DNA of 64,000 nt from Chitinivibrionales bacterium (GCA_028278335.1 JANQEN010000203.1:1-64000); one strand, 5' to 3'; shown: positions 1 to 9,267, counted from the stretch's first letter. Program-made: numbers and translations. The notes: generated by a model not told the origin, from the sequence alone.

Positions 1-150
1 GTAGATGCAGAAGTGCAAGATTATGATTTAGTAAGACTTGAAGGTTTTGAAGGGCATATCTACAAGGTGATATGGCCGAAAAGCCTGAAAGTTTTAATGA
101 GCAAAGGATTGTGCTTCTGCGCTGCTTCCTATTGCATAATCTGGGTTAAA
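1..150 (+). repeat. Dispersed palindromic repeat, copy 1 (cut by window edge)
   Basis: This is the right part of a repeat also present at 6370-6541 (reverse orientation) and 63197-63366. It ends in ATAATCTGGGTTAAA, the inverted counterpart of the left ends seen in the other copies. Internal segments are mutually complementary (GCAGAAGTGCAA near base 7 against TTGTGCTTCTGC near base 110), so the element could fold into one long imperfect hairpin. It carries no transposase and resembles a miniature inverted-repeat element. The left end lies outside the window. Confidence 0.85.
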
Positions 151-236
151 GTCAATATTCTTGTCTCTTTTTAGAGTAGATTATAATTTTATCGGACGTA
201 GTTGTTGATATACCATTCCCCATAGGAGAAGATATT

Positions 237-2156
237 TTGACAAAGAGAGCTACCTCTTTACAAGGCAATAGATTGTTAGTGTTGGTCATTATGATGTTTG
301 CTATGACCCTTTGCGCAGAACCTCTTAAAATTGCGCTCATTCCTGTTACGGTGAATGCCGAGCAAGACCTTTCTGTAACACAGCAGGGTGTTGTTGAATT
401 ACTACAGGCACGACTCTCAAATGTGAAAGATGTTGAAATTTTAAATGTTGCAGAGACTAAAAAAGTCGCCGATGAACTAAGTAAGTATCATGGCCAAAGC
501 AAGGCGCTCATGGTTGGTGCGCGATTGGGTGCAGACTATGTTGTTTATGGTAGTCTGACCCAGTCAAAAGAGAACATTAGTATGCTGCTTAAGATGATTG
601 ATGTCCTTGGTAAGCGTCCACCACTCTCTTTTTCTAAACATGTAAAGGGTACAGAGAGTGTGATCCCTGAAGTAAATCTATTTGCCACCCAAATCCAAGA
701 GGATATCCAGTTTTCATCTGAGGAAAAGCAAAAGAAACCTTTGCAGCAAAGTGACGAAACTTCAGATTCTCTGTTTTCTATTGATAGTGTTGTAGTCCAA
801 GAGGAGATTGCAGATCCAACCGATTCTCTGGCCTCCGATGATAGTAGTGTCAGTGTAGAAGCTAATTTACCAGCCGATTCAACCAAAGCCGAAATTGACA
901 CCATGGAGGTTTCTCTAGTAGATTCCACCCAGGAGGTAACAGACACCACAGCCCTTGTTGTACAACAAGATTCCCTAAGGGAAATGAGTACTGATGATTC
1001 AACCATGGCTGCTGTGGATGATTCTGTTGTAACTATTGATACTAGTGAGACTACAAATAATACATCCAGTCAATTAACTGACACTTCTGCAGTAGTGGAT
1101 TCCAAAGAAGAGCCAACTCACAAGGATTCCACTGTATTTGCCAAGGAGTTTTGGAAGAGCAGGACCTATCCAGTTCTTTTTAATGGTCTTGTTCTTGGTG
1201 ATGTTGACAAAGACGGTAGAATAGAAACCGTTGTCGTAACCGATCGAGTTATACAAATATATCGCTGTGTCAACAATAAGGTTGCTAAAGTTCTTGATGC
1301 GAAAAGTCTTAAAAATCGATACTCAATTGGTATTGATCTGGCAGACATCAATGGAAACTCCTACCCTGAAATTTTTGTGACCTGCCTTGACGTGTATCAA
1401 AACAGAGTTGTCTCAATGGTTATTGAGTTCAATGGGCAGGAGTATGTAACCTTAGAAAAGAATCTACCCTGGTATCTAAGAGTCGTTACCTTGGCTGATG
1501 GTTCCCCTGTTCTTTTTGGACAAAAGCATGGGAAGAATGCTCCCTATAAGGGACGCATTTATCAAATGAAGTGGGAAAAGGGGGAGTTGGTTGCAGACAA
1601 ACAGATCATTCCTTCGCGCAGTGTCAATGTTCTGGGTCTCTCCTATGGTGTGGTGGAAGAGCAAGGGTGTGAAATGGTCGTCTCCTTTGACAAAATGGAC
1701 AATATTGTGATCATTGATGGCAGAAGCGGTCGAAAAGTGTGGGATAACAACGAGAAGTTTGGTGGAAGTACCCTCTATTACAAGCTTGATGGTTCAGCAT
1801 CAATCGACCGAAAATATTTACCCATGCGGTTAATTCTTAAAGATATGGATGACGATGATGTTTCAGAGGCTATTGTTGTTAAAAATCATGATGTAACTAA
1901 AAACCTCTTGGGAAAATTTAGACACTATAATAAGTTTCATCTGGAGCTTATGGTTTACGATGGTTTGGGCTTTAATACTATTGAACAGACAAAACAGACA
2001 TCTGGCTACATGCGTGATTATGCTATTGGTGATTTCAACAATGATGGAAAAGAGGAGCTTGTCGGTGCCCTGGTGCTTAAAGAGGGAAGGTCAATGTTCA
2101 ATAAACCGCAAAGTAAATTTATTGCCTATCCACTGAATAGGTTAAAGAAAAAGTAG
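237..2156 (+). CDS. Secreted FG-GAP/VCBS-repeat protein with acidic linker
   Basis: The protein has 639 residues. I chose the TTG at 237 because AGGAGA lies seven bases upstream and a hydrophobic signal peptide follows (about residues 12-28). Residues 30-150 resemble the small alpha/beta domain of envelope proteins of the CsgG/FlgO/TolB-N type (IALIPVTV, then ARLGADYVVYGSL). Residues 160-300 are a low-complexity linker rich in Asp, Ser, Thr and Val. The C-terminal half has several FG-GAP/VCBS-like calcium-loop motifs (GDVDKDGRIE, ADINGNSYPE, GDFNNDGKEE), typical of beta-propeller surface proteins. It is followed by a hairpin and converges with pepT. The function is unknown; an envelope or periplasmic location is inferred. 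Confidence 0.75.
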   Translation: MTKRATSLQGNRLLVLVIMMFAMTLCAEPLKIALIPVTVNAEQDLSVTQQGVVELLQARLSNVKDVEILNVAETKKVADELSKYHGQSKALMVGARLGADYVVYGSLTQSKENISMLLKMIDVLGKRPPLSFSKHVKGTESVIPEVNLFATQIQEDIQFSSEEKQKKPLQQSDETSDSLFSIDSVVVQEEIADPTDSLASDDSSVSVEANLPADSTKAEIDTMEVSLVDSTQEVTDTTALVVQQDSLREMSTDDSTMAAVDDSVVTIDTSETTNNTSSQLTDTSAVVDSKEEPTHKDSTVFAKEFWKSRTYPVLFNGLVLGDVDKDGRIETVVVTDRVIQIYRCVNNKVAKVLDAKSLKNRYSIGIDLADINGNSYPEIFVTCLDVYQNRVVSMVIEFNGQEYVTLEKNLPWYLRVVTLADGSPVLFGQKHGKNAPYKGRIYQMKWEKGELVADKQIIPSRSVNVLGLSYGVVEEQGCEMVVSFDKMDNIVIIDGRSGRKVWDNNEKFGGSTLYYKLDGSASIDRKYLPMRLILKDMDDDDVSEAIVVKNHDVTKNLLGKFRHYNKFHLELMVYDGLGFNTIEQTKQTSGYMRDYAIGDFNNDGKEELVGALVLKEGRSMFNKPQSKFIAYPLNRLKKK

Positions 2157-2178
2157 GAGAGGGACCTTTAGCCCTCTC
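2157..2178. terminator. Hairpin between convergent genes
   Basis: GAGAGGG and CCCTCTC pair around an eight-base loop just after the FG-GAP gene stop. In the minus direction (after pepT) the stem is followed by a T-rich run, so it probably ends pepT transcription and may serve both genes. Confidence 0.55.
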
Positions 2179-2202
2179 TCTATAACAATCTATGTTGTAC
2201 TG

Positions 2203-3423
2203 TTATTTCACCGTTACCAAATTCAAAATAGTTTGAACAGATTTTTCCAGCCCCTCTAAGGAGAGCCATTCAGTTTTACTATGGAAGTTACTACCACCGG
2301 CAAACACGTTAGGTGTGGGAAGCCCCAGCGCAGTTAGACGTGATCCATCGGTGCCACCACGAATAGGCTCCCAATAGGGAGTTAGTCCGGTCTTTTCTGC
2401 AGCAGCCCAGAGCCGCTCTGTTACATGGGGATTCTTCTCCAATTCATCACGCATGTTTCTATAGGTTTCAGTGATTTCTAATGTGATTGTTGCCTTGGGA
2501 TACTGCTCTTGTACCTCGGAAACAATCTTCTCCAGGATCTCTTTTTGTGTATCCAATCCAGGGGTTTTAAAATCACGGAGGATCATTTTTACCGATGCCT
2601 TTGCAACTGAACCCTCAAGATTCATGGGGTGAATAAAGGGTTCGTATCCTTCGGTGGTTTCCGGTGACATATCAGCAGGAAGCTTTGCTAAAATGGCACT
2701 TATCACCCGGATTGCATTAACCATGATATCCTTGGCAGTGCCAGGATGAATATTACGCCCTTTTACAGTGATCGATGCGGCGTTTGCTGAAAAAGTCTCC
2801 ATGTTAAGCTCACCTGCGACACCACCATCAATGGTGTAGGCAAAATCAGCATTGAATTTTTTAACGTCGAAATGGGCTACGCCCTGTCCAATCTCTTCAT
2901 CAGGAGTAAAGGCAATACGGATAGGGCCATGCTTAATGTCGGGATTCTCTTGTAGTGTTTCTATGACAGTCATGATAGCAGCAACACCGGCTTTATCATC
3001 TGCCCCTAAAAGGGTTGTGCCATCGGAGGTAATAATTGTCTGGCCAATACATTTTTTAAGGCCAGGATTTTCTGCTTCACTAATAACAATGTTTTCCGCT
3101 TTGTTAATAACAATATCACCACCTTGATAATTTTCAAAGGTCTGCGGTTTAACATTCTCTCCAGATACTTCCGGTGATGTGTCCACATGGGCAATGAGTC
3201 CAATCGTGGGTGTTTCTGTGTCGCAATTTGCCGGTAAAGTGGCCATAACATAACAGTGTTCGTCCACTGCAGCGTCAGTAAGGCCTAGCTCCTTGAGCTC
3301 TTCCACCAACAATTTGGCTAGATCAAACTGAATTGACGTACTGGGAAAGGTGTCCGATTCGTCCTGTGATTGGGTGTTAATTTTAACGTACCGAAGAAAC
3401 TTCTCTAAAGCTTTATCTCTCAT
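2203..3423 (-). CDS. pepT: Peptidase T (tripeptide aminopeptidase)
   Basis: This is a cytoplasmic M20-family zinc aminopeptidase that removes the N-terminal residue of tripeptides. The 406-residue length is normal for PepT. Visible family motifs are IAHVDTSPEVSG (first metal ligands, near residue 77), LLGADDKAGVAAIM (bridging Asp) and TPDEEIGQG (catalytic Glu), with the C-terminal GGSNFHSKTEW metal-binding His. It stands alone and converges with the FG-GAP gene. With the opp importer further along it would allow the cell to use imported peptides. Confidence 0.95.
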   Translation of the reverse strand: MRDKALEKFLRYVKINTQSQDESDTFPSTSIQFDLAKLLVEELKELGLTDAAVDEHCYVMATLPANCDTETPTIGLIAHVDTSPEVSGENVKPQTFENYQGGDIVINKAENIVISEAENPGLKKCIGQTIITSDGTTLLGADDKAGVAAIMTVIETLQENPDIKHGPIRIAFTPDEEIGQGVAHFDVKKFNADFAYTIDGGVAGELNMETFSANAASITVKGRNIHPGTAKDIMVNAIRVISAILAKLPADMSPETTEGYEPFIHPMNLEGSVAKASVKMILRDFKTPGLDTQKEILEKIVSEVQEQYPKATITLEITETYRNMRDELEKNPHVTERLWAAAEKTGLTPYWEPIRGGTDGSRLTALGLPTPNVFAGGSNFHSKTEWLSLEGLEKSVQTILNLVTVK

Positions 3424-3760
3424 GTCAAACTCCTTTTATTTAGTGGGCGAGGGAATGTTTTTCCATCCTATTTTTGGGACCATGTTTTGTGATAATAATC
3501 TCTGTAAAATAAATCATGTGCTGCCTATGGGTAATGGATTTACCCCAGTGTACAGTAAATCTTCAAAGCGTTGACAGAGTAAATTAGCTATAGTTATTTT
3601 GAGTAATCCTATTGAGAGCAGATATGAAGTATATTAGTTTTTGTTATAGGCTGACCAAATAGATTAAGAAAAGTAAGTGTAGTAATAAAAATACCATCCA
3701 AAGTATGACAACTAAAGCGCGCAGGTGTGCAAAACATACGTTTATGAGGGAACATTAATC
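3424..3760 (+). other. Divergent intergenic region with possible promoter
   Basis: This 337-base gap lies between the divergent pepT and outer-membrane protein genes. A TTGACA at 3571-3576 with TTATTT 17 bases downstream (3594-3599) is a weak candidate promoter for the outer-membrane protein genes. I saw no convincing gene or RNA here. Confidence 0.3.
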
Positions 3761-5002
3761 ATGAGAATGAGAATTTTTCTGGCCATGATGTTCGCTCTGC
3801 CTCTATCCGCAATGGCTGCTGATTTTGATTTTTATGGCACTATTCAGATGGATGCATGGTGGATCAGAATGGAGCGTTTCTATGAAGGAACCATTGATAC
3901 GTCCATAAATGGTGATACGGTTTTTAAGGACGATTCGATTCCGGTTGTCACCAGTAGCCTTTTTCCAGAAGGAAAATTTGGTATCAAATTCAATAAGGAC
4001 CGTTTTTCTGGGGTAGTGGAATTTGGTATTCATAATAATGTTTATCGGGGACTTTTAGCACGGGATGTCTTTACCCGCGAATACCTTAAAAAACGTAAAA
4101 ATGCGCTCACCTTGCGAAAGTGGTATGCCGAGTGTAACCTTACTGATTTTTTCACACTCACCGTAGGGCAGACCTACTTACCGGGCTGTTTTATCGTGAG
4201 CAACCAGGCCTTTTTTGGTGGCAATTCATTCTTAAATAGCGGCTGTCTGTATACGGGGCAACATCCTATGTTTCAGATAACCCTGGGCGATCCCGATGGC
4301 ATGTTTCAGGGAAAGTTGGCCTTTTGTCAATCGGATACCTTCTCTTTGGCTGCAAACGAAGCCAATGACGATTATAAATACGTAGGAGAGACTAAACTTC
4401 CCAAAATCGAGGGGAGCCTGGGCTTTAAACTAGAGAAGGGTATCTTTTCTGTGGACACTCGGGTGGCCGGAGGATTTCAGAAATATGGTTTTGTGGGAAT
4501 GAATAGAGTAATTCCTGAAAAGGAAGCACGGACAACTGTTGAGGCCTTTGTACTTGGCTTTACCGGGGCCTTTAAAGTCTGGTGGTTTTCTCCATCAATA
4601 AATCTTTTTTATGGTAAGAACCTTGGTATTTATGGGGTTTATGTGGGGGACGCTTTTCGATGGTGGCAGGAGAGTGATTATATCAGGATCTTTTTTCCTA
4701 GCTTTGATCCTTTAAAGAACAAGATGAATAATGGTACAGCCTTAGAAATGAATGCTGTTTTAAACATAAAACCGATGGATCTCTTTTCTGTTGAAGGTGG
4801 GATTGGGTATGTTACTGGTGACCATGATAATGCTGCCTTTAGCCACCTTTGGAATCCTCAAGTAAGTTGGTATGGGCAGACAACCTTTACCTTTTTTGAG
4901 GTATTAGATATTACTGCAGAACTTGGTCAATATGTTTTTGGCCCCTACTTTGGCGGCGGTCGCTACCTGTACTGGGGAACCGCAATGACAGCTGAATTTT
5001 AA
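3761..5002 (+). CDS. Outer-membrane beta-barrel protein, tandem copy A
   Basis: I place the start at the ATG at 3761, giving 413 residues with a clear signal peptide (MRMRIFLAMMFALPLSAMAA). The mature part alternates aromatic and polar residues in amphipathic strands and ends in a phenylalanine (TAMTAEF), the usual assembly signal of outer-membrane beta-barrels. Neighbour B at 5077 shares the same organisation: DVYGK/DFYGT start, WW motif, GETKLPK/GETKVPK, GGFQ, GPYxGxGRxLYWG end. They are therefore tandem paralogues. The likely role is a porin-like channel; the substrate cannot be told. An in-frame upstream start at 3725 is less likely because it would bury the signal peptide. Confidence 0.75.
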   Translation: MRMRIFLAMMFALPLSAMAADFDFYGTIQMDAWWIRMERFYEGTIDTSINGDTVFKDDSIPVVTSSLFPEGKFGIKFNKDRFSGVVEFGIHNNVYRGLLARDVFTREYLKKRKNALTLRKWYAECNLTDFFTLTVGQTYLPGCFIVSNQAFFGGNSFLNSGCLYTGQHPMFQITLGDPDGMFQGKLAFCQSDTFSLAANEANDDYKYVGETKLPKIEGSLGFKLEKGIFSVDTRVAGGFQKYGFVGMNRVIPEKEARTTVEAFVLGFTGAFKVWWFSPSINLFYGKNLGIYGVYVGDAFRWWQESDYIRIFFPSFDPLKNKMNNGTALEMNAVLNIKPMDLFSVEGGIGYVTGDHDNAAFSHLWNPQVSWYGQTTFTFFEVLDITAELGQYVFGPYFGGGRYLYWGTAMTAEF

Positions 5003-5076
5003 GGAGGAGCATGAACATGGATACCTATACAAATAGAAATCAATATACACCCAATAAATCGCTGAGGAGCGGAATC

Positions 5077-6354
5077 ATGAAAAAAGTACTGTTCACCTTT
5101 GCACTATTCACCCTGGTCACCTTGACCATTGCCGCAGACGTTGATGTCTATGGAAAGCTTCGCTTGGGTACCTGGTGGGTACGATCAGAGCGCTTTTTTG
5201 ATGACTCAATTGGATTGATCTTTGATACAAGCTCAAACAACTCGATAGATACTTCTGTAAACTATGCCAGTGACTCTCTCTCACCCTTTTACGATAATAC
5301 TTTCGTCCCATCAGGATATGCCGGTGTGCTCTTTAAGGCCAATCAGTTTGAAGGGTGTGTTGAGTTTGCTGTGTTGTATAGCCTCTACGATGTGGAGCTA
5401 CATGGAAACACGACAACTCGCTATATATTACAGAAGAGGAAGTATGCGCCCATTGTAAACAAATGGTTTGCAACCTGGCATATGACTGATATGCTCTCCC
5501 TCAAATTTGGCCAGGATTATACACCGACCACTACACTTAAAAGCAATAAGGCCCTGTGGTATGAGCTTGAATATGCCAATATTGGTGCTATCTATTCAGA
5601 GCCAAAACCGATGTTTGAACTCTCTATCCATGATCCCAACTCCTCACTCTTCGAGTGTAAAGTTGCCGCTGTCAAGACCGACACCTTTCTTTTCCTTGAT
5701 GACAATCTCCTCTATGATCACACTGGTGAGACAAAGGTACCCAAACTAGAGCTCAGTGTGTCTGGTGGATTTGAGGGTGATATTTTTGGAATCAATGGAA
5801 AGCTTGTGGGTGGCTTTCAACGCTATAGCAATGTTACCTTTAACCCTGAAAAGGTTAAGGACAGTGTGCGTACCGATGTAGACTGCTTTGTCTTTGGTGC
5901 TGATGTGGGGATGAAACTTGGAATGGTGGGTCTTCAGGTAAATATGTTTACCGGTCAAAACATGGGACCCTATGGTATTCTTGTGGGAGATCCCTTTGGA
6001 TTTCACCAATTAGATCCCTATATGCAGGTATACTTTCCCAAAGACACTCAGGTCCACGACACCATGCCCTGGGAGTTTTTCAACAGTAAGGCCACACAAC
6101 TTGGTGTTGCAGCCATTATCAAACCTACAGAGTGGCTCAAGGTTGAAGGTGGCTTTGGTATGGCCTTAGGGAATCATGAGTTTAAAGCTTGGAAAGATAT
6201 GTGGGAAACAACTATCTCATGGTATATTCAAAGTGAATTAAAGATTTTTGAACAGCTTTTAGTTACTCCAGAGCTTGGGCAGTATAACTATGGCCCCCGT
6301 ATTGGCTTTGGTCGAAGGCTCTATTGGGGTTGTCTGATTGGGGTTGATTTTTAA
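5077..6354 (+). CDS. Outer-membrane beta-barrel protein, tandem copy B
   Basis: The ATG at 5077 follows GAGGAGCGG and opens a signal peptide (MKKVLFTFALFTLVTLTIAA), giving 425 residues. The protein ends in IGVDF with a terminal phenylalanine, as expected for BAM-inserted barrels. It is a paralogue of copy A in sequence order and motif spacing (TWWVRSERFFDD, ETKVPKLE, GRRLYWG). It lies 74 bases after copy A, probably in the same transcript. The pair probably arose by local duplication. A dispersed repeat begins 16 bases after its stop. The function beyond porin-like is unknown. Confidence 0.75.
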   Translation: MKKVLFTFALFTLVTLTIAADVDVYGKLRLGTWWVRSERFFDDSIGLIFDTSSNNSIDTSVNYASDSLSPFYDNTFVPSGYAGVLFKANQFEGCVEFAVLYSLYDVELHGNTTTRYILQKRKYAPIVNKWFATWHMTDMLSLKFGQDYTPTTTLKSNKALWYELEYANIGAIYSEPKPMFELSIHDPNSSLFECKVAAVKTDTFLFLDDNLLYDHTGETKVPKLELSVSGGFEGDIFGINGKLVGGFQRYSNVTFNPEKVKDSVRTDVDCFVFGADVGMKLGMVGLQVNMFTGQNMGPYGILVGDPFGFHQLDPYMQVYFPKDTQVHDTMPWEFFNSKATQLGVAAIIKPTEWLKVEGGFGMALGNHEFKAWKDMWETTISWYIQSELKIFEQLLVTPELGQYNYGPRIGFGRRLYWGCLIGVDF

Positions 6355-6369
6355 CGGGTTCTGGTTTGT

Positions 6370-6541
6370 TAAACCCAGATTATGTAATAGGAAGCCGCGC
6401 AGAAGCACAACCCTATGCCCATTAAGACTTTCAGGTTTTTCGGCCATATCACCGTGTAGATATGCCCTTCAAAACCTTCAAGTCTTACTAAATCATAATC
6501 TTGCACTCCTGCATCTACTCCTACTGCATAGTCTGGGATAA
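6370..6541 (-). repeat. Dispersed palindromic repeat, copy 2 (complete)
   Basis: This is a complete copy, inverted relative to copies 1 and 3. It is bounded by AAACCCAGATTATG on the left and CATAGTCTGGGAT on the right (imperfect inverted ends). It fills nearly the whole gap between outer-membrane protein B and the DUF116 gene, whose ATG lies six bases beyond it, so the right end may supply the ribosome-binding region of that gene. Confidence 0.85.
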
Positions 6542-6547
6542 TTAGAT

Positions 6548-7399
6548 ATGGTGAAGACGATGAATACAATTGGTGAAGCACAGACAGAAGCCATGTCACT
6601 CAATAAACCCACTGAGTCTTTGTGGCGAGCAGCATGGACAAAATTTACCTTTTTGGCTCTCTGTTGGATCAGTTTTTTAATAGCCCTCTTTTTTGGTGGT
6701 TTAATCCTTTATCTGGTGCAACCACGTTTGACAGAGCTGAGTATCTGGCTTAATTATATCGTGCTCTCCGGAGGAATTGCTTTTTATGTAATATTGGGAG
6801 GCGGACTCTTTCTGATTACCGCAAGCTCCCTTACTGGCCTTGATCTTCTCTATCCCCATAATAAACGATCAGTCACAATAAAACTTCTCTTTCCCATTGC
6901 CGTAACCCTTGGTGAAATCATTGGGATTAGTCGCAGCAAGCTTCGGACCTCCTTTGTGAAGGTGAACAATGCTTTGACAAAGGCACAACGGAAACGAATC
7001 CGTGGGGATCGGATCCTGATCCTATTGCCTCACTGTTTACAAATCGATGTGTGCAATCGGAAAATTACCAATGATATTCATAACTGTGTCCAGTGTGGTC
7101 GTTGTCCAGTGGGTGAACTCTTAGCCTTTGAGAAGAAATACAACATCAATATTGTCGTGGTCAATGGTGGTACCTTAGCCAGACGTAAAGTGGCCACCTT
7201 TCATCCAACCGGCATTGTTGCTATTGCCTGCGAAAGAGATCTGACTCTTGGGATTCAGGATGTGCATCCTATTCCGGTATTTGGTGTTATAAATGACCGA
7301 CCCCATGGCCCCTGCCATAACACTTGCGTTGATATGCAATTGGTTGATGAGGCCATTCGCTTTTTTGTGCAGAATCATTCTGAAAAACAGGCCGCATGA
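6548..7399 (+). CDS. DUF116 family membrane protein
   Basis: The protein has 283 residues. Two hydrophobic segments near residues 32-56 and 66-92 would anchor it in the inner membrane. The C-terminal half carries the conserved cysteine pattern of DUF116 proteins: LLPHCLQ, then CVQCGRCPVGEL, and a late RPHGPCHNTCVD. Such cysteine sets are compatible with metal or iron-sulfur binding, but the biochemical function of the family is not established to my knowledge. The gene begins directly after repeat copy 2 and converges on the XPB-like helicase gene, with only six bases between the stops. An alternative ATG lies at 6560. Confidence 0.8.
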   Translation: MVKTMNTIGEAQTEAMSLNKPTESLWRAAWTKFTFLALCWISFLIALFFGGLILYLVQPRLTELSIWLNYIVLSGGIAFYVILGGGLFLITASSLTGLDLLYPHNKRSVTIKLLFPIAVTLGEIIGISRSKLRTSFVKVNNALTKAQRKRIRGDRILILLPHCLQIDVCNRKITNDIHNCVQCGRCPVGELLAFEKKYNINIVVVNGGTLARRKVATFHPTGIVAIACERDLTLGIQDVHPIPVFGVINDRPHGPCHNTCVDMQLVDEAIRFFVQNHSEKQAA

Positions 7400-7405
7400 T
7401 TTGAA

Positions 7406-9073
7406 CTAAAATTCCCGGTACTGAATATCGTAGGGATACCCCTGCTCAGCTAAAAAGAGCTGCCGTTTCATAGCAAATTCCAATTCCCGTGATTCCCGTG
7501 TGACAATCGAGTAGAAAGTTGCCTGGGCAGCATCCTTTTTTGGCCTAAGAATACGACCTAAACGTTGTGCCTCTTCTTGGCGAGACCCAAAGGTACCGGA
7601 GATCTGTATGGCCACATTGGCATCGGGCAGGTCAACGGCAAAGTTTCCCACCTTGGAAAGAATCAGCACGGTTATCTTGCCTTCACGAAACTGTTGATAG
7701 AGCTCATCCCGCTTATCATTCGGTGTTGATCCGGTAATGACCGGTGCATTAAATTCTTTGCCAAAGGCTTTGATTTGTGAGAGATATTGCCCTAAGATAA
7801 GGATTCTATCACCCCTGTGTCTGTCGAGTATTTCCCGTGCTACAGCAATCTTATGCGGATTTTCATAGGCAAGTCGAATTTGTTGAGCCGGCGGTAGGGA
7901 GAGATAGCGAATCTTCTCTGAGGGGGGGAGGTCAATTCTGATCTCAACGCATATGGCCGTAGCAATCCAGCCCTGTTTTTCCAGCACTTTCCAGGGGACA
8001 TCATATTTTTTAGGCCCAATTAGGGTAAACACATCCTTTTCATGGCCGTCTTCTCGAATGAGCGTTGCAGTAAGGCCAAGGCGTCGCCGTGCTTGCAGAT
8101 CTGCGGTAAATTTGAAGACCGGAGCTGGTAAGAGGTGCACTTCATCATAAATAATGAGACCCCAGTTTTCCTGGTTGAATATTCCGTAGTGGATAAAGGG
8201 GTCACTCTTTTTCTTTCGATAGGTGAGGATCTGATAGGTGGCTAAGGTGACTGGTTTGATCTCTTTGACCTCACCACTATATTCTCCCACTTCTTCCTTG
8301 GTAAGATGGGTCCGATTGAGTATTTCCCGCTTCCACTGCCGCGCAGCTACAATATTAGTGACCAGGATAAGAGTTTTTCTTTTGAGGTGAGCCATAGTTA
8401 TAATGCCAACAATAGTTTTTCCCGCGCCACAGGGAAGCACAATGACCCCGCTGCCTCCGGGCATCGCCTCACTTCCCATAAAACTGCCCATGGCCTGACT
8501 TTGATACTCACGTACAGAGAAGGTCGATCCATCGGCGCAGGTTTTTCGTACCTCGACAGGGTAGGGCTCACCATTTACATATCCCGCTAAATCGCGTACA
8601 GGATAACCCAAGGTGATTAAAATTTGCTTGAGAATACCCCGGTGTTCTGCGCTTATTTCAAAGGAGTTTAGATCAAACCGATTTCGAAGTATGGAGGATA
8701 ATTTGGGATTTTTTGAGAGCTGATAAATCAGCTGAGAGTCGGGGGAGCTTAAAAGCAGGGTGTCTTGCTCTTTTTTCAGAGTGAGCTTACCAAACCTTCC
8801 CATAAGCTCTTTTATATCCTCTAAAACATTTTGGGGCAGGGGATATTTGGAATATTGTTCCAGTTTTTCAATGACTAAGTCAGGGGTCCAACCTAGTGAG
8901 GCTGCATTCCAAAGGGAAAGTGGTGTAATGTGATAGGTATGAATGAATTCCGGGCTTTTTTCAAGGTGAGCAAAGGCGGTAATCGCATCTCGGGTCTCTT
9001 TGAAAAGAGGATTGTTTACCTCAAGCAAAAGGGTGCTATCGCTCTGAATAATGAGGGGATTTTCCGGGTTCAT
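7406..9073 (-). CDS. XPB/Rad25-type DEAD/DEAH-box helicase
   Basis: The start is taken at the ATG at 9073 (MNPENPLIIQSD), giving 555 residues; a GTG at 9127 would add 18. Visible superfamily 2 motifs are Walker A (LPCGAGKTIVGI), the DEVH box (IIYDEVHLLP), motif III (LGLTATLIREDG) and motif VI near QEEAQRLGRILRPK. The long N-terminal domain before the helicase core and the TATLIREDGHE signature are typical of bacterial XPB-like helicases, which are thought to act in DNA repair or transcription-associated remodelling. It is monocistronic. No strong Shine-Dalgarno sequence is seen before either start. Confidence 0.88.
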   Translation of the reverse strand: MNPENPLIIQSDSTLLLEVNNPLFKETRDAITAFAHLEKSPEFIHTYHITPLSLWNAASLGWTPDLVIEKLEQYSKYPLPQNVLEDIKELMGRFGKLTLKKEQDTLLLSSPDSQLIYQLSKNPKLSSILRNRFDLNSFEISAEHRGILKQILITLGYPVRDLAGYVNGEPYPVEVRKTCADGSTFSVREYQSQAMGSFMGSEAMPGGSGVIVLPCGAGKTIVGIITMAHLKRKTLILVTNIVAARQWKREILNRTHLTKEEVGEYSGEVKEIKPVTLATYQILTYRKKKSDPFIHYGIFNQENWGLIIYDEVHLLPAPVFKFTADLQARRRLGLTATLIREDGHEKDVFTLIGPKKYDVPWKVLEKQGWIATAICVEIRIDLPPSEKIRYLSLPPAQQIRLAYENPHKIAVAREILDRHRGDRILILGQYLSQIKAFGKEFNAPVITGSTPNDKRDELYQQFREGKITVLILSKVGNFAVDLPDANVAIQISGTFGSRQEEAQRLGRILRPKKDAAQATFYSIVTRESRELEFAMKRQLFLAEQGYPYDIQYREF

Positions 9074-9267
9074 AGATGTGAGGAGACCATCAACAAATAT
9101 AGGAATTGCAGGGCAGCAGAATAACACCCTGTTCCTTGCTGAAAAAGCCTAATCCAACTCCTTTGTGTGCTGTATATTTATTGAATATTTTAGCGTTATG
9201 AAATTACCGTCGAATTGCTGAAAATAAATTTTGACGGCATTGACTAGTATTAAAGCATTTCGTAATT

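Noticed and set aside
545..1006. Long open frame on the minus strand inside the FG-GAP gene
   Set aside because: It mirrors the low-complexity Ser/Asp/Thr linker of the plus-strand gene, has no ribosome-binding site and no recognisable protein features.
6369..6599. Protein-coding frame within the dispersed repeat (LVRLEGFEGHIY stretch)
   Set aside because: The same frame is open in copies 1 and 2 but hits TGA in copy 3, substitutions are not biased to third positions, and the element folds on itself, so a non-coding reading is better.
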